Shown here in pieces: positions 35,709-43,631 of a stretch of DNA of 64,000 nt (positions are counted from its first letter, which is position 1; the number at the start of each line of letters is the position of its first letter). The translations under genes and the position numbers were made by a program. Under the pieces are notes generated by a model. It saw only the letters and a program-made list of their open reading frames with translations, searched no databases and had not been told where the DNA came from. The stretch comes from Paractinoplanes abujensis (GTDB lineage: Bacteria > Actinomycetota > Actinomycetes > Mycobacteriales > Micromonosporaceae): NCBI RefSeq assembly GCF_014204895.1, contig NZ_JACHMF010000001.1, forward strand, positions 6,076,001-6,140,000, given 5' to 3'.

Positions 35709-36014
35709 TCAGGAGCGGACAAGCCTGGCGATCGCGTCCGACGCCTCTTTGACCTTGGCGGTGGGGTCACCGGCCCGCGCCGCGTCGACGACGCAGTGGG
35801 CCAGGTGATCCTCGAGCAGCCCGACCGCCACCGCCTGCAGGGCGCTCTTGGCGGCCGAGATCTGCGTCAGGACATCGATGCAGTACGTGTCCTCGTCGAC
35901 CATCCGCTGGAGCCCGCGGATCTGCCCCTCGATGCGCCTGAGGCGCCCGAGCAGTGCCGCCTTGTCCCCCGAATAGCCATGCGGACCGTGCTGCGGCGTC
36001 GACTCATCGGACAT
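35709..36014 (-). CDS. csoR: CsoR-type copper-sensing repressor
   Basis: A 101-residue CsoR/RcnR-family all-helical repressor. Ligand residues fit the C-H-C pattern of the copper branch: Cys in TYCIDVL, His and Cys in EDHLAHCVVD. RLRRIEGQIRGLQRMVDED is the family's first helix. On binding Cu(I) it releases DNA and induces copper genes. The ATG at 36012-36014 has TATGCT six bases upstream. It likely controls its own three-gene operon. The GC-rich repeat tract just upstream may hide its operator. Confidence 0.92.
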   Translation of the reverse strand: MSDESTPQHGPHGYSGDKAALLGRLRRIEGQIRGLQRMVDEDTYCIDVLTQISAAKSALQAVAVGLLEDHLAHCVVDAARAGDPTAKVKEASDAIARLVRS

Positions 36015-36020
36015 GCCGCC

Positions 36021-36026
36021 AGCATA
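36021..36026 (-). promoter_or_regulatory. -10 element for leaderless csoR
   Basis: TATGCT, six bases before the csoR ATG. Confidence 0.45.
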
Positions 36027-36044
36027 CCCCCTCCCCGTATCCCG

Positions 36045-36200
36045 CTCGCGCACCCCGCACCCCGCATCCCGCTTGGCGCGCCCGCACGCCGCGCCCGCAC
36101 GCCGCACCCGCACGCCGCACCCCGCTTGGCGCGCCCCCGGGCCGCATCCCGCGCGCCGCGCCCCACATCCCGCTTGGCGCGCCCCGGTCGCCGCGCCCCG
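36045..36200. repeat. degenerate GC-rich repeat tract upstream of csoR
   Basis: Contains three copies of a 13-bp unit, cgcccgcacgccg (36079-36117, third copy with one change), and three copies of cccgcttggcgcgcc (36068-36082, 36121-36135, 36169-36183). It has no coding signal. It lies between the recQ stop and the csoR promoter. Confidence 0.8.
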
Positions 36201-36205
36201 CTCGC

Positions 36206-38362
36206 TCAGCCCGCGACCGCCAACGCCAGCGGCAGCACCCCCTCGGCGCCGGCCCGGCGCAGCGCGCGACCGGCGAGCGTCATCGTCCAGCCGGAGTCGA
36301 CCAGGTCGTCAACGAGCAGGACCGGGCCGGACAGCCCCGGAAGCTCGGCGGCCACCGCGGGCGGAACCGTGAAAGCGTCATGCAGCACCCGCACCCGCTG
36401 GGCGCTGTTGCCCCGGCCGTCGGACTCGCCGTCCAGCGCCACCTCGACCGTGCCGAGCAGCGGCAACCGGCCGACCTGGGCGATGTGCCGAGCCAGCGAA
36501 CCGACCAGCTCGGGGCGGCTCCTCGACGCGACCGCGACCACCGCCGCCGGGCGCAGCGCCCAGGCGTCGTCGCCGTGCGCCCAGTCCTTGAGGATCTCGA
36601 CCACGGCGCCCGCGAGATCGTCGGGGATGGACGCGTCGGGTGACTCGGGGCCGACCAGCGCGCGCAACCGGCTGCCCCAGCCCAGGTCGGAGAGCCGGCC
36701 CACGGCGCGGCCGGGCTCGATCTGCTCCCCCGCGGCGAGCTTGCCCTTGAGGTTCACGCCGACCGCGCCCAGGCCGGTCGGCCACATCTTTTTAGGGGCG
36801 ATGACCACACCGGGATGACCCAGGAACGCGTCGGCGGCCGCGACCGAGGCGGCCGACACCTCGGCGTCGAACAGTGGGCCGACGCAGTTGTCGCAGCGCC
36901 CGCACGGCGTGGCCTCGGGGTCGTCCAGGCAGCGACGGAGGAACTCCATGCGGCAGGCAGTGGTCGTCGCATAATCGATCATGGTCTGTTGCTCGGTGGC
37001 CCGCGCCTCGGCGACGCGGCGCAGCCTGGCGGTGTCGTAGGTCCAGGGCTCGCCGGTCGCCAGCCAGCCGCCCTTCGCCCGGCGGACCGCGCCGTCGACG
37101 TCGAGCACCTTGAGCATCATCTCGAGGCGGTTGCGACGCAGGTCGACCAGCGGCTCGAGGGCCTGGGTGGACGTCGGGCGGTCGGACCACAGGTTGGCCA
37201 GCACCGACCGCACCTGATCCTCCGGCGGGAAGGCCAGCGACGCGAAGTAGCGCCAGATCGCCGCGTCCTCCCGGCCGGGCAGCAGCACGACCTCGGCGTG
37301 TTCGACAGCTCGGCCCGCCCGGCCGACCTGCTGGTAATACGCGATGGGGGACGGCGGGGCGCCCAGGTGCACGACGAAGCCGAGATCGGGCTTGTCGAAG
37401 CCCATGCCCAGCGCGGAGGTGGCGACCAACGCCTTGATCTTGTTGTCCAGCAGGTCCTGCTCGGCCGCGCGGCGATCCGCATCCTCCACCTGGCCCGTGT
37501 AGGACGCCACCGCGAATCCACGTGATCGCAGGAAGTCAGCCGTCTCGGTCGCGCCGGCCACGGTCAGCGTGTAGATGATGCCCGAGCCGGGCAGCCGGTC
37601 GAGATGGTCGGCCAGCCAGGCCAGCCGGTGTGCGGGGTTGGGCAGGTCGAGCACGGCCAGGCGCAGCGAGTCGCGGTCGAGCGGGCCGCGGAGGACCAGC
37701 GCGTCGCCCAGCTGCTCGGCCACGTCGGCGGTGACCCGTGAGTTGGCCGTCGCGGTGGTGGCAAGCACCGGCGTCCGGCTGGGCAGGCCGGCCAGGAACG
37801 TGCGCAGGCGGCGATAGTCGGGGCGGAAGTCGTGGCCCCAGTCGGAGACGCAGTGAGCCTCGTCGACCACGAGCAGGCCCGTCTCGGCGGCCAGGCCGGG
37901 CAGCACGTTGTCGCGGAAGTCGGGGTTGTTGAGCCGCTCGGGGCTGATCAGCAGGACGTCGACCTCGCCGGCCCGGATCTCCGCCTCGATCTCGGACCAC
38001 TCGTCGAGATTGGCCGAATTGATCGTGCGGGCCCGGATGCCGGCCCGGGCGGCCGCCTCGACCTGGTTGCGCATGAGCGCGAGCAGCGGGGAGACGATGA
38101 CCGTGGGGCCGGCGGCCGCGCCCTCGGTGTCGCGCAGCAGGGCCGTGGCCACGAAATAGACGGCGGACTTGCCCCACCCCGTGCGTTGCACGCACAGCAC
38201 CCGCCTGCGGTCGACGGTGAGCGCCTCGATCGCCCGCCACTGATCCTCACGGAGCACCGCGTGATCACCGGCGAGCCGGCGCAGCACCGCCTCGGCCCGC
38301 TCACGCACGGCGGCACGGTCGGCTGCGGTGGTTTGCTCGGCTGTCGCTCGGGTCTCGGTCAC
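36206..38362 (-). CDS. recQ: RecQ-family DNA helicase with C-terminal phosphoribosyltransferase-like domain
   Basis: A 718-residue protein. The helicase core has CVQRTGWGKSAVYF (Walker A), VVDEAHCVSDWGHDFRPDY (motif II), LATTATAN and YYQQVGRAGRA (motif VI). A RecQ-Ct zinc site follows near residues 465-490 (CRMEF..RCLDDP..CGRCDNC). Instead of an HRDC domain, the C terminus (~510-718) resembles a phosphoribosyltransferase and keeps the PRPP-type motif VLLVDDLVDSGWT. 3'-5' unwinding in repair is known for the family; the role of the tail is unknown. The start is a GTG at 38360-38362. Confidence 0.9.
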   Translation of the reverse strand: MTETRATAEQTTAADRAAVRERAEAVLRRLAGDHAVLREDQWRAIEALTVDRRRVLCVQRTGWGKSAVYFVATALLRDTEGAAAGPTVIVSPLLALMRNQVEAAARAGIRARTINSANLDEWSEIEAEIRAGEVDVLLISPERLNNPDFRDNVLPGLAAETGLLVVDEAHCVSDWGHDFRPDYRRLRTFLAGLPSRTPVLATTATANSRVTADVAEQLGDALVLRGPLDRDSLRLAVLDLPNPAHRLAWLADHLDRLPGSGIIYTLTVAGATETADFLRSRGFAVASYTGQVEDADRRAAEQDLLDNKIKALVATSALGMGFDKPDLGFVVHLGAPPSPIAYYQQVGRAGRAVEHAEVVLLPGREDAAIWRYFASLAFPPEDQVRSVLANLWSDRPTSTQALEPLVDLRRNRLEMMLKVLDVDGAVRRAKGGWLATGEPWTYDTARLRRVAEARATEQQTMIDYATTTACRMEFLRRCLDDPEATPCGRCDNCVGPLFDAEVSAASVAAADAFLGHPGVVIAPKKMWPTGLGAVGVNLKGKLAAGEQIEPGRAVGRLSDLGWGSRLRALVGPESPDASIPDDLAGAVVEILKDWAHGDDAWALRPAAVVAVASRSRPELVGSLARHIAQVGRLPLLGTVEVALDGESDGRGNSAQRVRVLHDAFTVPPAVAAELPGLSGPVLLVDDLVDSGWTMTLAGRALRRAGAEGVLPLALAVAG

Positions 38363-38510
38363 CCGGCATGTCTATCAGCCCGGTCCGACAGAAGGCGGGT
38401 TATCCACAGGCAGCCCCGTTGTCCACAGGCGGCGAAGAATCTCGCGCGGCGCCGGGCCGGATGGGTCCAGGATCGGCCTCGCCCCCGCACCTCCGAGCAA
38501 GGAGCGAGCC

Positions 38511-39011
38511 GTGACTCCACAGTCCAGTTCTTCCCGGTCGGCCCGCCAGGCGACCACCGGCAAAGGCCCCGCGCTGGGCCGCCGCCGGCGCCGCCAGGCC
38601 CGCACACGCGCGGAGACACATGTCCGCCCCGACCTTTTCGACTTCGTCGGCAACCCCTTGCCGCTCGTCAGCCCGGGGCCCGGCCTTCCGGCCCGCCCGC
38701 TCCGGCTCGTCGAGCGTGTGGACGGCGGCGCTGCGGAGGAGCGTCCGCGCCTCGGGCCGACCGGCGGCGTGGCCTTGAGGCGTCTCCGGTCCGGCCGTTA
38801 CGCACCCCTCCCGTCGCGTGCGACGCCGCCCCATCGCCGCCGGAGCCACGGGATCAAGCCGGCCGCCGAGCATGTCGACGGCCCGCCCCGGCGTTTTTAC
38901 CGGAGGCTGGTGCTCGGCGGGCCCGGCACGGTGGTCCGGAACGAGGTCATGAGCCTGCAGAACGCCTGGCAGATCGTTGACAACTTTTCTTGTCGGTGCG
39001 AGGCTCGGTTC
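38511..39011 (+). other. uncertain region, possible Arg-rich coding extension
   Basis: This stretch, between recQ and the DUF3052-like gene, is open in the same frame as that gene. A GTG at 38511 has a strong AAGGAG ribosome site 6-7 nt upstream and codons with high G/C at third positions, encoding an Arg/Pro-rich sequence of 167 residues. It could be a separate gene now fused to, or merely in frame with, the downstream gene. No domain is recognisable, and the last codons before 39012 are AT-rich and promoter-like. Bases 38363-38510 show nothing else. Confidence 0.35.
38977..39005 (+). promoter_or_regulatory. promoter of DUF3052-like gene
   Basis: TTGACA (38977-38982), a 17-bp spacer and GAGGCT (39000-39005), which ends six bases before the ATG. 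GCGAGG in the same place could act as a ribosome site instead. The consensus -35 makes a promoter here likely. Confidence 0.5.
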
Positions 39012-39410
39012 ATGTCGAAGACGATCGCCGAGAAGCTGTTGATTAAACCGAACTCCACGGTCTGGCTGTCGGATCCCGCTCACGTGGCACTGCTGACACC
39101 GATGCCGGAAGGCGTGCGGGAGGTCGACACGCTGTCCACGGCGAGCACGGCGGTGCTCTTCGTCTCCGATGCCGAGAGCACCCGCCAGAAGCTCGACGAG
39201 CACCGCGCCGACCTGGCCAAACCGGGGGTGTTCTGGGTGGCCTACCCCAAGGGGAACAAGGCCGACATCAACCGGGATTCGCTGTGGCCCATCGTCGCCG
39301 ACTACGACATGCGCCCGTGCGGGCAGGTCGCGATCGACGACAGCTGGTCCGGGCTGCGCTTCCGGCCCAACCGCGAGGGCGAGGGCCGCTTCACCGGCGG
39401 CACGAAGTAG
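39012..39410 (+). CDS. DUF3052-like protein
   Basis: A 132-residue soluble protein starting MSKTIAEKLLIKPNSTVW. Its most family-like segment is FWVAYPKGNKADINRDSLWP, followed by WSGLRFRPNREGEG. This pattern occurs in small DUF3052-type proteins of unknown function. The ATG has a GAGG site at 8 nt and a good upstream promoter. The C-terminal GGTK and stop codon lie in a 43-bp sequence that is duplicated immediately downstream, outside the reading frame's end. Confidence 0.78.
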   Translation: MSKTIAEKLLIKPNSTVWLSDPAHVALLTPMPEGVREVDTLSTASTAVLFVSDAESTRQKLDEHRADLAKPGVFWVAYPKGNKADINRDSLWPIVADYDMRPCGQVAIDDSWSGLRFRPNREGEGRFTGGTK

Positions 39411-39478
39411 CACCCACCGCGCCGAGGGCTCGCGGATCGGCGGCACGAAGTAGCACCCACCGCGCCGAGGGCTCGCGA
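39395..39478. repeat. 43-bp tandem duplication at a gene 3' end
   Basis: Copy 1 (39395-39437) contains the last codons and TAG stop of the DUF3052-like gene; copy 2 (39438-39478) follows directly and is nearly identical, so a second cacgaagtag stop sequence lies at 39444-39453. Confidence 0.9.
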
Positions 39479-39558
39479 ATGGGCTGCGTCGGCGTGGGGC
39501 GCAAGACGCACGGGCTGGCCGCAGTCGCCTCGAAGTGCCACAGCTGGGGGCCGCCCGG

Positions 39559-40284
39559 TCAGCGGCCGAGGACCGAGCCGCCGTTGACGTTGATGATCTG
39601 GCCGGTCACGTAGCGACCGCCGGGGCCGGCCAGCCAGCGGACGGCCTCGGCGATGTCGTCGGGCTCGCCCGGGCGCTTGAGCAGGGTCGCGTCGACGCGG
39701 GCGCGGTGGCCCTCGGGGGTCATCCGGCCGTCGAAGAACTCGCTGTCGGTGACGTAGCCGGGGGCGATGACGTTGGCGGTGATGCCGTCCACGCCGAGCT
39801 CGGTGGCCAGGTCCAGCACATAGCCATGCAGTGCGGCCTTGGCTGCCGAGTAGGGGCCGCCGCCCCCGCGCTGGGCGGCGATCGAGCTGGTCAGGATGAT
39901 GTGGCCGCCGGGGCGGCGCAGGCGGGGCAGCAGCGCGGTGGTCAGGAGCACCGCGGTCAGGACGTTCGAGTCGAAGTTGGCCCGCCACTGGGTGGCCACC
40001 TCGTCGAGAGTGGAGCGGCCGCCGCCCACGAAGGCGCCGGCGTTGTTGACCAGCACGTCGATCGGGCGGTCACCCACGGCGGCGACCACCGTGGCGACCT
40101 GGGCCGGGTCGGAGACGTCGGCGGTGACGGCGGACGCCTGCGGGCCGATCCAGGCGACCGCCTCGTCCAGCACCTCGGGGCGCCGGCCGACGATGATCAC
40201 GTCGTAGCCCTCGCCGGCGAGCATTCCCGCCGTCGAGCGGCCGATTCCGGTTCCGCCCCCGCTGACCACCGCAAGCCTCGACAT
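39559..40284 (-). CDS. short-chain dehydrogenase/reductase
   Basis: A 241-residue classical SDR. The cofactor loop is SGGGTGIGRS, NNAG is present, and the catalytic Ser and the YSAAK Tyr-Lys pair are in place (SSIAAQRGGGGPYSAAKAAL). An R in GRRPEV after the second strand suggests NADP(H). It is probably a 3-oxoacyl-ACP-reductase-like or alcohol dehydrogenase enzyme. The ATG has TAGGGT six bases upstream. It is followed by an unlinked MFS gene on the same strand. Confidence 0.9.
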   Translation of the reverse strand: MSRLAVVSGGGTGIGRSTAGMLAGEGYDVIIVGRRPEVLDEAVAWIGPQASAVTADVSDPAQVATVVAAVGDRPIDVLVNNAGAFVGGGRSTLDEVATQWRANFDSNVLTAVLLTTALLPRLRRPGGHIILTSSIAAQRGGGGPYSAAKAALHGYVLDLATELGVDGITANVIAPGYVTDSEFFDGRMTPEGHRARVDATLLKRPGEPDDIAEAVRWLAGPGGRYVTGQIINVNGGSVLGR

Positions 40285-40290
40285 GCCCCA

Positions 40291-40296
40291 ACCCTA
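40291..40296 (-). promoter_or_regulatory. -10 element for leaderless SDR gene
   Basis: TAGGGT, six bases before the ATG at 40284. Confidence 0.45.
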
Positions 40297-40352
40297 TCGG
40301 CGGGCCCGCACCCCGGCCCCGCGAGGAGCGGGACCGGGGGCGGAATGGGTTG

Positions 40353-41582
40353 TCAGGAGGTTCGGAGGGTGGCGGAGCCGAGCGGACGCCAGGCGGCCGC
40401 CGCGACCAGGGTCATGGCGACGGCGGCGACCCAGTACGGGGTGACCACGCCGTACGCGCCGGCTATGGCCCCGCCCAGCAGAGAACCCAGGGCCGCGCCG
40501 CCCAGGTCCAGGAAGGAGTAGACGCTCGTGACCCGGCCGAACATCGCTGGGGGGACGTCGCGTTGCCGGAGGGTGGTGGCGACCACGCCCCAGACAGTGG
40601 TGTGGATGCCGAAGACGACGATCATTGCGGCGGCGGTCAGGGGGTTGCGGGTCAGGGCCAGAGTGGCGTGGAGGGCCACTTCGATCAGCAGGCCCAGTCG
40701 GAGCAGTGGCGCGGCGTCGAAGCGGCGGATCAGGGCCGGGGCCGCCAAGGTGCCCAGGAAGCCGCCGGCCGCGAAAGCGATCAGCAGGGTTCCGTAGCCG
40801 ACCTCGTTCAGGCCCAGACGCTGCTCGGCGTGGAGCACGAAGATCGCGAAGGCGGCGCAGAAGGCGACGTTGCCGACGGCCATGGTGAGGGCCAGGGTGC
40901 GCAGCAGGCGGTGCCGCATCAGCCAGCGCACGCCCTCGGCGATCTCCGCCCGCAGTCCGGGGGACCGTGGATCGACGGAGGCGGATGGAGCGGGACGCGG
41001 GGAGACGGCTCGGATCGTGGCGATCAGGGCGGCCGAGACCGCGAACGTCACGGCGTTGACGGCGAACGGCACCGCCGCGGCCACGACGAACAGCCAACCG
41101 CCCAGCGGCTTGGCCGCGAACTGGTTGAGGACGTTGAAGTTGGCGTACATGAGGGAATTGGCTCGTGGCCGCGACGCCGCGGGCACGATCGCCGGGACGA
41201 AGGCCGCGGACGCCGTGTCGGCCAGGGTCTCACCGGTGCCGAGCAGGAAGAACACGGCCAGGATGAGCGGGACGGTGGCGTTGTCCAGGGTCACCGCGAC
41301 GGCCAGCGTGGCCAGGGCCGCCGCCCGCAGAAGGTTGACCGCCACGACCAGCCGCCGCCGGTCCAGCCGGTCCGCCCACGCCCCACTGATCAGGGCGAAC
41401 AGCAGCCAAGGCAGTTGCTGGGCGAAGGCCGCCCCGGCGACGGCGGCCGGGCTCGACGTGAGCGAGGTGACAAGCAGGGGGCCGGCCACCATGGTGATGC
41501 CGTCGCCCACGTTGGTGACGGCGGAAGCGGTCCAGAGTTTCCAGAAATCCGCACCCATCGGTGCGGTGAAAAGGGCACGCAA
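40353..41582 (-). CDS. MFS drug/siderophore exporter-like transporter
   Basis: A 409-residue, 12-helix permease similar to the MFS_3/enterobactin-exporter-like group. GAWADRLDRRRLVVAVNLLR is the conserved loop between helices 2 and 3. The start is probably the TTG at 41580-41582, since GAGGAG lies 5 nt upstream; the first ATG is nine codons in (41556-41558). The 5' leader encodes a 15-residue peptide and can fold into competing stems, one involving this ribosome site, which suggests translational control by an antibiotic or amino-acid signal. Confidence 0.87.
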   Translation of the reverse strand: MRALFTAPMGADFWKLWTASAVTNVGDGITMVAGPLLVTSLTSSPAAVAGAAFAQQLPWLLFALISGAWADRLDRRRLVVAVNLLRAAALATLAVAVTLDNATVPLILAVFFLLGTGETLADTASAAFVPAIVPAASRPRANSLMYANFNVLNQFAAKPLGGWLFVVAAAVPFAVNAVTFAVSAALIATIRAVSPRPAPSASVDPRSPGLRAEIAEGVRWLMRHRLLRTLALTMAVGNVAFCAAFAIFVLHAEQRLGLNEVGYGTLLIAFAAGGFLGTLAAPALIRRFDAAPLLRLGLLIEVALHATLALTRNPLTAAAMIVVFGIHTTVWGVVATTLRQRDVPPAMFGRVTSVYSFLDLGGAALGSLLGGAIAGAYGVVTPYWVAAVAMTLVAAAAWRPLGSATLRTS

Positions 41583-41699
41583 AAGAGCTCCTCGAGCGAA
41601 GGAAACAGTCGAAGGCGACTGCCCCGGGCGAGGAGTGACGGCCAGGAAGCCCTAGCGTCCTCGCGTCGGGGCGAAGAGCTCCACCGAGGTGCGTTGCAT
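41583..41699 (-). promoter_or_regulatory. candidate ribosome-mediated attenuator of the MFS gene
   Basis: Segment A (41658-41671, inside the leader peptide) can pair with segment B (41622-41634) over about 12 bp. Segment B (41629-41635) can instead pair with the MFS ribosome site (41588-41594, cgaggag on the mRNA). A small hairpin, CAGTCG-cctt-CGACTG, lies between. The pairings are seen in the sequence; their regulatory use is inferred. Confidence 0.5.
41652..41699 (-). CDS. leader peptide MQRTSVELFAPTRGR
   Basis: A 15-codon open frame starting at the ATG at 41697-41699, with a good AGGGGG ribosome site 5-6 nt upstream, ending in TAG 69 bases before the MFS start. Its last third forms one arm of a predicted stem. 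No run of a single amino acid stands out. The TAGTCT hexamer about 45 bp upstream of the ATG could be the promoter -10. Confidence 0.5.
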   Translation of the reverse strand: MQRTSVELFAPTRGR

Positions 41700-41827
41700 G
41701 CCAACCCCCTAAACCGATGCCGGTCAGGACGCCGCCAGACTAGCGGCAATCCCGGCATCTGGGCACGAGGGTTACGGGTTTCCCGGGACGCCTTCGAGCG
41801 GCCCGTCCCTCGGGTCACAATCGGCAC

Positions 41828-43612
41828 ATGGGGCGGACGGAGCGAAAAGGGCAGATCGGGTCGCTCCGTATCGGCCGGTATCGGCTTGTGGAGAAGCTCG
41901 GCACCGGCGGCATGTCCGAGGTGTGGCGCGGCTACGACGAGACGCTCGGCCGCCCGGTCGCCGTCAAGGTGCTCTCGCCGCGCCTGGCCGGCGATCAGAT
42001 GTTCCGCGATCGCATGCGGCAGGAGGCGCTGGCCGCCGCTCGCCTGGACCACCCGCACATCACAGGCATCTTCGACTTCGGCGAGTCACCTCTCGACGAC
42101 CTTTCCCTCCCGTACGTGGTGATGGAGCTCAACGACGGCGAATCCGTGGCGAGCCGGATCGCACGGCAGGGGCCGTTGCCCTGGCGGCAAGCGGTCACGG
42201 TCGCCGTCGAGGTCGCATCCGCCCTGGCCACGGCCCACGCGCGCGGCGTGGTGCACCGCGACGTCACCCCGGCCAACGTGATGCTGACCGGTGGCGGGGC
42301 CAAGGTCGTCGACTTCGGCATCTCGGCGATCGTCGGCCAGCGCGACGCCGCGCCCGACGGCAGCCTGCTCGGCACCCCGGCCTACCTCGCCCCGGAGCGG
42401 CTCGGCGGCTCCCAGGTCTCCACGTCGGCCGACGTCTACGCGCTGGGGCTGCTGCTCTACCGCTCGCTCTGCGGCCGCCTGCCCTGGCCCGCCGAGACCA
42501 CGTCGGAGGCGCTGCGCGCGCACCTGTACGCCGACCCGGAGCCGCTGCCCGCGCTCCCGGACCTGCCCCCGGCCGTCGCCGACCTGTGCCTGCGCTGTCT
42601 GACGAAGGATCCGGCCGACCGCCCCACGGCCGCCGGCGTGGCCCGCGAACTGGCCGAGGTCGTCGGCGTGCAGGCGATCATTCCGCCGGTCGTCGAGCGG
42701 GCGGCCGATGCCCCTGAGCCGGTACGGGGTGCCGCCTACCCGCCGGCGGTCGTGCCCCGGCGGCGGCCCGGTGTGGGCCGGGCCGTGCTGGCCTACCTCG
42801 GCCTGCCGGGCGGATCGCCGGGCCCGCGACCGGCGGTGCGGATGCTGCGGTTGCGGGCCGGGCTGAAGATCGGGGCGGCGCTGCGGCTGGGCAAGGTGCG
42901 CCCGCTGGGCGGCGGGCTGTTCGTGGGCGGCGGCCTGCCGGCACCGGGTCTTCCGCGCGGGCGGCAGCGGGTGCAGACCGCGCTGGTGGCGCTGGCCGTG
43001 GTGGCGACGGCCGGGATCAGCTGGGCCGCTGCGCGCGACACCCCCGACGTACGGGAGGCTCAGGCGGCCGGCGCGGGGGTGGTGGCCGCCGGGCCGAGCG
43101 ACGACGGCGGTTGCGCGGTGCGCTATCAGCTGCGGCGTGACTCCGGCCGGGACTACGAGGCCCAGTTGACCGTGGCCACCACCGCGGAGCTGGCACACAG
43201 CTCGTGGCGGGTGCAGTTCCTCTATCCGGGCAGTCAGCAGCTCACCGGCCCGTCGAGCGCGGTCACTCAGAAGGGCCGCAGGGTGACCGCGAAGGGTCAC
43301 GGCAAGCTCAAGTCGTTCACGTTGCGTGGCGAGTATCGCGACTACAACCCGTTGCCGCTGGCGTTCGCCGTCGACGGCGTGCGATGCCGGGCCGAAGTGC
43401 TGGCCAACACCCCGATCAGCCGTCACGAGCGCAAGAACCGGCCACTGAGCGGCACCGCGGAGATCAGCGAACAGAGCGGCGAACCTCGCCGCAGTCGCTC
43501 GTCCCGCAAGGTCGGCACACCGCAGAGGCGAGTCGGCACCTCCGAGAAGAGCCCCATCCCGAAACCGGCGACCAAGGCCACCGGCGGAACAGGCTTCTCT
43601 TTAGCGATGTGA
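41828..43612 (+). CDS. membrane serine/threonine protein kinase with external CBM2-like domain
   Basis: A 594-residue PknB-type kinase. KLGTGGMSEVW (P-loop), AVKVL (Lys), HRDVTPANVM (catalytic loop), VVDFGIS and GTPAYLAPE are all present. The usual Lys of HRDxKxxN is Thr here. The kinase domain covers residues ~15-280, a membrane helix is near 385-400, and residues ~425-530 resemble a degenerate CBM2-like beta domain (two Cys; SSWRVQFLYPGSQQLTG). A basic Ser/Lys-rich tail follows. It may sense a wall polysaccharide. CACAAT lies 6 nt before the ATG. Confidence 0.88.
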   Translation: MGRTERKGQIGSLRIGRYRLVEKLGTGGMSEVWRGYDETLGRPVAVKVLSPRLAGDQMFRDRMRQEALAAARLDHPHITGIFDFGESPLDDLSLPYVVMELNDGESVASRIARQGPLPWRQAVTVAVEVASALATAHARGVVHRDVTPANVMLTGGGAKVVDFGISAIVGQRDAAPDGSLLGTPAYLAPERLGGSQVSTSADVYALGLLLYRSLCGRLPWPAETTSEALRAHLYADPEPLPALPDLPPAVADLCLRCLTKDPADRPTAAGVARELAEVVGVQAIIPPVVERAADAPEPVRGAAYPPAVVPRRRPGVGRAVLAYLGLPGGSPGPRPAVRMLRLRAGLKIGAALRLGKVRPLGGGLFVGGGLPAPGLPRGRQRVQTALVALAVVATAGISWAAARDTPDVREAQAAGAGVVAAGPSDDGGCAVRYQLRRDSGRDYEAQLTVATTAELAHSSWRVQFLYPGSQQLTGPSSAVTQKGRRVTAKGHGKLKSFTLRGEYRDYNPLPLAFAVDGVRCRAEVLANTPISRHERKNRPLSGTAEISEQSGEPRRSRSSRKVGTPQRRVGTSEKSPIPKPATKATGGTGFSLAM

Positions 43613-43631
43613 TGAGAGAGCAGGGCGGGCG

